Assembly (NCBI GenBank): GCA_037577475.1
Contig: CM075189.1
Span: forward strand, 32,823,839 to 32,887,838
Direction: 5' to 3'
Source of the DNA: Chaunax sp. Z400
Taxonomy: Eukaryota > Chordata > Actinopteri > Lophiiformes > Chaunacidae
DNA: 64,000 nucleotides
Of this stretch, positions 57,002 through 64,000 are shown piece by piece. The position numbers and the translations under genes are program-made. Each line of letters starts with the position of its first letter. Position 1 is the stretch's first letter. The notes under the pieces are model-generated. The model was not told where the DNA came from, ran no database searches, and saw only the letters and a list, made by a program, of their open reading frames with translations.

Positions 57002-57240
57002 TGGTGGAAGAAGTATTCAGACTTTACTCAAGTAGAAGTACCTGCAGTAATTCTGCTTGTTAAAATCCACCATTTTACTAAGTGAAGTCTAGAGATTGTT
57101 ATCAGCCAAATAGCTTAAAATTAAAAGTACTCATCCTGCAGATTGGCTCCTTTCAAAGTTACACCATACATTATTACATTATTACTACTGAATCATCAGC
57201 ATCTCTAAATACTGAAACAAATGACTTTATATATTGTTGT
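57002..57240 (+). repeat. Common teleost dispersed repeat in intron 1
   Basis: It reads 'tggtggaagaagtattcaga', 'actcaagtagaagtacctgc', 'aaaattaaaagtactcatcc' and 'ttattacattattactactg'. I recognise this as a high-copy fish repeat (probably a MITE), here decayed. Confidence 0.6.
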
Positions 57241-57424
57241 TTAGTTTTGTGTTCCATAATATTTATTTAACATCATGTTATTTTTTTGTAGTCATAGACT
57301 CTTATTATGGAGATGTGTTTATGCTTCCTGATAATCAATAATAATGATTATTATTCTGTTATTATTATTGTAAGTACTAGTAGTAGTATTAAGCATTCTG
57401 TCATCTCTCTTATCTGCCAATCAG

Positions 57425-59983
57425 ATGGATGACATTGCTGAGTTGCAGCATTTTCTGGAGGAGATGGTCGGAGCAGGTGTACTCTCCGAACTGGAGGTGG
57501 AGATGTGTGAGCTGTTGGGGGACACGTTTTGGGATCCCCAAACTCTTCCTCCTTCTCCTTGTCCTCCACAAACCAACTACGAGGACCCTCAACTCATTTC
57601 CTCTCTGGAGGAAGGAGGTGGTCAGTGCCTCCACCTGGGAGCAGCTCCAGCACAGACCAACCAACAGGCTGCTCCCATCAACACTGATGGGTTCCAGAGC
57701 CAGGAACAGGTAAGCCAGTGGAATCATAAATCCAGTTCTGTGTTTGAAAATGTGTTGTGTTGGTTTACAGCAAAGCTTGTTAACAATTAGGATGACTTTT
57801 GGTCTTTGAAATTATTTTTTCAGTGTGTGTATCATGGCTGGCTAACCCTCCCTCTCCCTTCACAGTACCTGACATATGAGGAGCTCATGGACCAGCTGGA
57901 AGCAGCCCTCTTCAAACCTGCAGCTGGTCCTCCTCCTCCTCCTCCTCAAAATCACTTCTTTGAGGACCCTTCAGCAGGCTCATTCTACCCTGCACCTCCT
58001 CTTCCTCCTCAAAAGCCCTTCTTTGAGGACCCTCTCCGGGCAGCAGGTTCCTTCTACCCTGCAGCTCCTCTTCCTCCTCAAAATCCCTACTTTGAGGACC
58101 CTCTCCGGGCAGCAGGTTCCTTCTACCCTGCACCTCCTCTTCCTCCTCAAAATCCCTACTTTGAGGACCCTCTCCGGGCAGCAGGTTCCTTCTACCCTGC
58201 AGCTCCTCTTCCTCCTCAAAATCCCTACTTTGAGGACCCTTCAGCAGGCTCGTTCGACCTTCAACCTCTTCTTCCTCCTCAAAACCCTTTCATTGAGGAC
58301 CCTCTCTGGGCAGCAGGTTCCTTCTACCCTGCAGCTCCTCCACACAAAGTAAGACCCTGGTTAAACACTCTCTAAAGTTGTACAGTCGTTAGCCTTTTAA
58401 TAAACTGTGTATTTATCCTAAGTAAAGCTTTTAGACTGTCTGCTGCAGATTCTCAGGTGTCAAGTTCACCTTAAAACTGGACTGAACTGCAGGTGTATTA
58501 GATCAATTAATCAATAACATGCATCAGATTTTCTTTTAGTGATGTGACTGGATGTGAAACAGGTTTGTAGCAGTTTGACAGGAGTCTGTGACCAGTTATT
58601 TAGTAATACCAGTAGCATCCACCAGTGAGAATCAGACAGACCAGATCACTGTTGATAACCAGAGTTAGAGGTTAAAGTTTGTTTTAATGAGGTTGGGACT
58701 CATCAATAAGACTCTCTCTGACTCTGACACCTTAGTCACATGACCTCACTGCAGCTTGTCTGATCACCTGTCCTGTGTGTGTTTGTGTCTCCAGTATGAC
58801 AACAGACCAGAGGTGAAGATCCCGCCGACGATGACACCAAACCATCCTGTTGGTTATCTGTAAGTAACACACAGACACACACATACATGAGTGAACACAG
58901 CTGCTGAGCTTCTCTTTGTTTCTTCACACACTCTTCCTCTGATCTGAAATATCTCTGTCTCTCTCTATCTGTGTAGGGATGGAAGGGTGGTGTACGGGAC
59001 TGCCAGACTCCCCCTCACTCCACCTGTGTCTGCTGCTCCCCATCTAATCACCTCCACTACAAAGTAAGTGCTGTCTGTCCAGTTTAGGTCAAAATGTACC
59101 TTTCTCTCTTGTGATTGGCTCATGATCTGTGGTAGTGGACCATAAAAACAGACTCTTAATGTTTGATTTCTTGCAGCTGTTGTCTGATTACAGGTGTTAT
59201 TAATCTATGATGTCAGACAGAATATTATTATAGTCAATGTCTTTTAATAGGTTTAAATGTACAACACAGCACAGACAAGGATTTTACTCATGTCTTGTAT
59301 TCTTCTTACTTTACTGTTGCCCTCTAAAATTACTCTCACAGTTTAACATGTGTCCTCCTTCCCTGTATTGTGCTTTGTTCTTGTAGAACAAGAAAGCGTA
59401 AGAGCCGATACGACGACGGTCGTATCAAAAAGCCACCGAACGCCTTCATGCTTTTCAGTGTGGAGCAGCGGCCAGTAGTCAAGGCCGAGCTGAGCAAGGG
59501 TGACAGCAGAACCGTCTCCATGGTCCTGGGAGAAAGGGTGAGTGTGTCTGCTTTCAGAGATGATCTACATTTACTGTCACATGTACAGAGAAGATATTTA
59601 AACTGAGGGTTTACAGTCTTCACATTATTCATCTGTTGACATGTTAATGTGCAGCAGGCCTCTGTAGGTGTGTGTAGTTGTGTATGGGTGTTTGTGCTGA
59701 CAGTGTGTGGTTGTGTGTTGACAGTGGACAGCGATGTCATCAGAAGAGCAGGAGAGGTACTTCGAGGAGTCCTACAGACTGAAACGCCTCCACCAGCTGC
59801 AGTACCCGGACTGGACCCCCAACAGTGTATGTATATGTGTTCACTGTGCTGACTTCAAACTCAACATGTTTCCATCACTACACCAGAGCTGATGAAACAA
59901 AGTCAGTGAAAAATGTCCTCTGTGTTTCTGTGTAGACCAAGAAGAGGCGGACCGACTCGGGGCCGGACTCCTCCTGTTTTTAA
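57425..59983 (+). CDS. TCF/LEF-type HMG-box protein with Pro-rich tandem repeats
   Basis: Seven coding exons: 57425-57709, 57866-58348, 58795-58859, 58977-59063, 59387-59537, 59725-59826 and 59936-59983. All have AG/GT borders and phases that fit, giving 1221 bases and 406 residues. The start ATG is the first base triplet of its exon (cag|ATGG). Residues 1-40 are acidic and Leu-rich (MDDIAELQHFLEEM). About residues 100-250 form some six tandem repeats of 20-24 residues built on PPQNPYFEDP and AAGSFYPA. At about 310-385 is the HMG box: basic RKRKSRYDDGRIKKPPNAFM, then VSMVLGERW across an intron, then EEQERYFEE and HQLQYPDW. A basic tail KKRR follows. The IKKP-NAFML start and Q-YP-W end are TCF/LEF-like, so sequence-specific minor-groove DNA binding in the nucleus is expected. 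I see no beta-catenin-binding region typical of TCF/LEF. The paralogue is not identified. Confidence 0.85.
57902..58340 (+). repeat. Coding tandem repeat, 60-72-bp units, in exon 3
   Basis: About six units, each coding for a Pro-rich run, QNPYFEDP (or close to it) and AAGSFYPA. The central units are nearly identical at DNA level (CCCTACTTTGAGGACCC, then GGGCAGCAGGTTCC), which points to recent unequal exchange or to selection for sameness. Outer units are shorter (SAGSF in place of LRAAGSF). Copy number is likely polymorphic. Confidence 0.9.
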
Positions 59984-60500
59984 GGTGAGACAATATTTCT
60001 GTTCATCTCAGTGTTTTTATCTGACATTCCATGTAACTCCATGACATTTGATGAAGTTAGATCACAGATTGTTAAAATACACAGACTTCACATTCACAAT
60101 AATTTCAGGTTGTGGAGGAGGAATGAGGACACTTAGACTTTCAGTATGAAACTAATGGGAGTCACTGTTTTTGTGTGTTTGCAGGTGTTGCAGTGAGACC
60201 GACGTCCTCAACTCAGGATTTAAATAGATACAAATAGATTGTAAATATATTAGAATTAGATGTTAAATATATTTGATATAGGTTATAAGTATGTTATAAT
60301 TATATTTAAATATATTATAATTAGATGGTAAGTATATTTGATATAGGTTATAAGTATGTTATAATTATTTTTAAATATATTATAATTAGATTGAAAAATG
60401 TTCTACTTATATTCAAATAGAATAGTATTATTAATATTTATACTATATGTAGATTGTAAATATATTTGATATATAGTTTATAAGTATATTATAGATTGTA
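59984..60500 (+). other. Spliced 3' UTR, then AT-rich tandem array
   Basis: One base after the stop codon is a donor (TAAG|GTGAGA, GT at 59985). A T/G-rich acceptor ending at 60184 starts a last, non-coding exon at 60185. From about 60225 the sequence is an AT-rich array; a unit starting GATATAGGTTATAAGTATG recurs at 60274 and 60340, so the period is 66. No AATAAA follows before the insertion at 60500; the first is at about 60845 inside that insertion. Confidence 0.6.
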
Positions 60501-60568
60501 GATATCTCTCTCTCTCTCTCTCTCCTCATCTCTCTCTCTCCTCATCTCTCTCTCCTCATCTCTCCTCT

Positions 60569-60605
<37 letters not shown>

Positions 60606-60925
60606 CTCATCTTTCTCCCTCCTCTCTCTCTCTCTCCTCATCTCTCTCACTCTCTCTCTCTCCTCATCTCTCTCTCCTCATCTCTCTCTCTCTCTCTATC
60701 TCTCTCACCCCAACCGGTCAAAGCAGAAAGCCGCCCACCATGAGTCTCGGATCTGCTCGACGTTTCTGCCTTTTTGAAAAAGGAAGTTTTTCGTCGCCAC
60801 TGTCGCCTAGTGCTTGCTCGTGGTGGATTGTTGGGTCTGTTTAGAATAAAGAGTCGGTCTAAACTGTTCTTCTTGAAGGGCCTTGATATAATTTTTTGTG
60901 ATTTGGCACTATATAAATAAGACAG
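60500..60925 (+). mobile_element. Fish SINE/LINE-tail insertion preceded by (CT)n
   Basis: A long CT-rich tract with CTCAT interruptions (60505-60710) leads into 'accccaaccggtcaaagcag', 'gccgcccaccatgagtctcg', 'aaaaaggaagtttttcgtcg', 'agtgcttgctcgtggtggat' and 'atttggcactatataaataa'. I recognise this as a widespread non-coding fish retroposon tail. It interrupts the AT-rich array, which resumes at about 60935. Its own AATAAA (about 60845) could serve as the polyadenylation signal of the HMG-box gene. Confidence 0.7.
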
Positions 60926-61966
60926 ACAACTTAAATTGATTATAAAAATAATCAACATAGATTGTATTATAATTAGATTTAAATATATTCTAATTAGATT
61001 GTGAATATTGTGTATTGTGAATAGACTAAATTTATCATGATTACATTTTAATATATTCCAAATGGATTGTAAATGTATTGCATATAGATTGTAAGTATAT
61101 TGTAAATAGACTGTATTATAATGGTAGTTATACTTAATATTTAGTAAAGACAATAAGAATTTAAAAACAACATGTGGAGTGTGTGTTCATTATTAGACAA
61201 ATGAGTCATGGTGAAGGTTTTCATCTGAACATACTGTGAATTATAAACAATACTGTGACATATGAGTGTTAAAGGAATATGAGGTAACATCGGCTGCTGA
61301 TCTATCAGTAAACTACAAACCAATCAGACAGTACATACAAAGGGACCCTCCATAATGTAGTCTCTGAGGACACGGCAGAACTGTAAGCTGCAGTTTTGCC
61401 ATACAAATAAATGTCATGTAATAATCCTAAAATCACATAATCATGGTCTACGATAAACATGTTTGGGCACAACACACCTGCCAGACATGGCTGTACACAG
61501 GCTTTTAGAAATAGCAAGGTCCAAAAACTGAGCTTGCTACGTTGATTTCCTTGATCTGCATGTTAATGTGGCAAAGCGAGGGGATGAAAGTGTGTTTTCT
61601 GAAGTACATATGTATGGGAATAGACCAACAACGCCACCTGGAAACTCCAGGAAATATTGATGAGGATGATTACCAGTTAATGACCTTTACACTCAACGAG
61701 GTACAAAGGTTTGTGCACTGAAAGGATGGAGACGTGTTTCACAATAAAGAACAAGTTTATTTATACAAAATATGGTAAGTCAACCAGGCTAAACAAATGT
61801 AATCAACAAGTAAATAACAAGGTTGCGGTATAAAAGTCTTTTTTTATTACAAAATTACTTAAAATATTAAAATGAAATGTTACCATACAAATGTATGTTA
61901 TAGACAAGAATATGCTAAAAAAAAGGGAAAACCTAAATGGGCTGAGACCAATCAAGGGGGTGGGAA

Positions 61967-61970
<4 letters not shown>
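60926..61970. other. Rest of AT-rich array, then gene-free DNA
   Basis: 60935-61130 continues the AT-rich 'tagattgtaa' type repeats seen before 60500. From there to 61970 I see no gene or named repeat. Confidence 0.45.
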
Positions 61971-62030
<60 letters not shown>

Positions 62031-62115
62031 TGCGTGACCCCTTTCATAGCCCACAAAGATTAATTGTGGGCTATATATATATAAACATGCTTATATATAT
62101 ATATATATATATATA
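61971..62115. repeat. (TA)n runs around a 38-bp repeat
   Basis: A (TA)n of about 57 bases (61971-62027) is followed by the 38-bp segment 'ggctgcgtgacccctttcat' to 'aagattaatt' (62028-62065). This segment is shared, inverted, with 54550-54587. A second copy of 'gtgggctatatatata' and another (TA)n (about 62089-62115) follow. Confidence 0.85.
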
Positions 62116-64000
62116 TTTAGACTTTTTTTTAATACATTCTGCATCATCCTGGTTCTGTATGTTGCAAAACAACACCAGCCTCCACCTACATCCATAAAAA
62201 GACAACTCATCACCACCAGCCTGATGGTGAAGTCAATACACACTCAATATATTGATATGGCTCTAAAGAACCTGCAGTGATTTAACTTTTATGTCTCTTG
62301 AATTTTTACGGTGAGTGAACCTCTTTGCGACTGACAGTCAGCTATTTTGCCTTTCCCTGCACTGCAATGGTGTAGTCACCATGGGAACTGGCTACATGAA
62401 TACCATCTGTATCATTATCCTCCGTATTCTGGCTTTAAAGAGGGGAAGACAGAGAGAGATGAATGAGAAAGCAACAAGGAGGGGATAGAGGAATGAAAAA
62501 GACTGGGCCCTGGGGATCCCTCTCACCCAGTACTGCCCTGGGAAACATGGAGAAGAAAGAATAAAAGAAAGCTATAAGGAGGAGAACATGAGCCAAGGAC
62601 GAATGGAGAGAGAGAGAGATCAGAAGAGGAGGGAGAAGAAATGAAAGAAAGTGCTACGATACGGGGGACAGGGTAAGAAAGGAGCACACAGATGGGTGGA
62701 ATCTGGAAGACAAATGTTTTTAAATGTGACAGTGAGCATGCACGACAAAAGGAATGAGTGTGTTCATTTGACAGACAGGGAGACAAAGAGAGCGTGAGAA
62801 TGAAAATGTGCAAAAGCATGAAAGAATGACAAATGAAAGCTGACAAAGACGGAGAAGATAAAGGAGGAGGGCCCAGCTACTGATCATGTTACATTTGAGT
62901 CGAGGTTTGCAGGTTAAAAATAGAGAAAGTGATTGAAAAAAGACAGATATGTGACAGAAAAAAAAGCATTTTTACATGATCTGTACACATATATGTAGAG
63001 TTAATGTAAATGAATATATGTATACAGGAACCTGTATATGGTGCTCTCTTTTAGTCCTTTTAGTCCTCACATTATAGTATAGATTATTATCTGTGGATGT
63101 ACACGGACTGCAAGAGTACATAAATGAAAACAGCTTCAAACCCAGCAGAGAGAGAGGAGCACTGTAAGAACTCAAAACTATGAGATGAGCAAAAAGGAGA
63201 CGGCGTCAGCATGAGAGAAATGTTTCTGATAAAAACCTCACCTAGCCTGTTACGTTAGCACGTGGTTTGGGTCTGCAATTACTCTATTGCTGACATATCT
63301 GGCACAGAGCTTGAGGGAAGTGTCACACTGCAGCAGTCTGTGCATCTTGGTTGTTGGTAATATGACTTCACATAGCATGCTAATTGAGAAGCGAATCAAA
63401 GAAGGTGGACCAATTAAACGTCCGCCTATCAAGAGGCATATATTTCTTACAATGTGATGTAGCGGTTTATCACACCTTAAGAGATTTTTGATGAATACTG
63501 GACCAGTATTTTCTATTCATAATAATACAAGTAGCAGCTAAGACGGACGAAGGATGTTGTCTTCACTTCTAAAAGCATTTTGTGTTTGACCTGTAAATGA
63601 CGCACATTTTATGGAATTCATATTAAGACTTATTTGTGTGCTCCGATGCTCTACTGTCAGAACCTTTAATTTTCAAAATGTATTTTTCCCGATGAGGAAT
63701 TAATAAAATACTTTCTTCTCCTTTAAACTGTGCCATTCTCTCCTTCCTTCCTTCCTTTCTTCCCTTTCCTCCTGCCCCCCCCCCCTCCCTCCATCTCTCT
63801 GTGCTATGATCTTGTTTCCAGCTCCATGTGACTACAGTCTCTGTCCTATCTGTCCCATCTCTGTCACCCAGCTCCTCCTGTTTCATCCCATTTTCCCTCT
63901 GTCTCAACTCTCCATTTCAGGCAACTTTTAGACTGCTGCCTGCACAGCTGCTCAGAACAATGCTGTTTTAATATTTTAGTCTGGCATTTTAGTTAGTTTG
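62116..64000. other. Gene-free stretch
   Basis: No exon or RNA gene is supported. It contains GA-rich DNA (62440-62670) and CT-rich DNA with a C run (about 63774-63785); frames across these read as low-complexity peptides. Confidence 0.45.

Overview
The window looks like nuclear DNA of a teleost fish, probably a spiny-rayed one. Protein-coding DNA is sparse and split by GT-AG introns. Simple repeats are abundant, and the dispersed repeats are of fish type: an RTE-type LINE, Tc1/mariner, piggyBac-type and hAT-type remnants, a Gmr1-like Ty3/gypsy element and fish SINE/LINE tails. I saw no rRNA or tRNA gene and no CRISPR array. Assignments rest on reading and translating the sequence; no database search was possible.

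Layout: 1-26284 is gene-free by eye. It holds microsatellites, a hAT-type MITE (about 6589-6950), a clean piggyBac-type MITE with TTAA duplications (9540-10210) and a decayed RTE LINE fragment (about 20655-21475). 26285-36692 is one Ty3/gypsy retrotransposon with two LTRs, a 4-bp target duplication (GGCG), a primer-binding site and a polypurine tract. Its integrase lies upstream of its reverse transcriptase, the order known from Gmr1-like elements. Stops and frameshifts break it.

The most remarkable locus is inside that element. The reverse transcriptase is split by a 4.4-kb block (about 30649-35012). The block carries a retroviral envelope gene in permuted order: the C-terminal half comes first, then an LTR-like stretch, then the last exons of an intron-containing coiled-coil gene, then a pol scrap and the N-terminal half of the envelope. 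Both outer edges of the block carry copies of the same piggyBac-end-like repeat. This is what is expected if an extrachromosomal circle, opened inside env at that repeat, integrated by recombination with a similar sequence in the retrotransposon.

36697-56110 is again gene-free, with dispersed repeats, a 78-bp hairpin Tc1/mariner mini-element (47808-47885), a hAT-like scrap and a truncated Tc1-type transposase (minus strand, 54717-55193).

56111-60240 is the only apparently intact host gene. It has a TATA promoter, a non-coding first exon, seven coding exons (406 codons) and a spliced 3' UTR. It encodes an HMG-box protein of TCF/LEF type with an unusual N-terminus and about six tandem Pro-rich repeats of 20-24 residues. 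Intron 1 holds a tandem triplication and a GCTAAC minisatellite; the 3' flank is an AT-rich array invaded by a fish SINE/LINE tail. 61131-64000 holds AT and CT/GA simple repeats and no gene that I can see.
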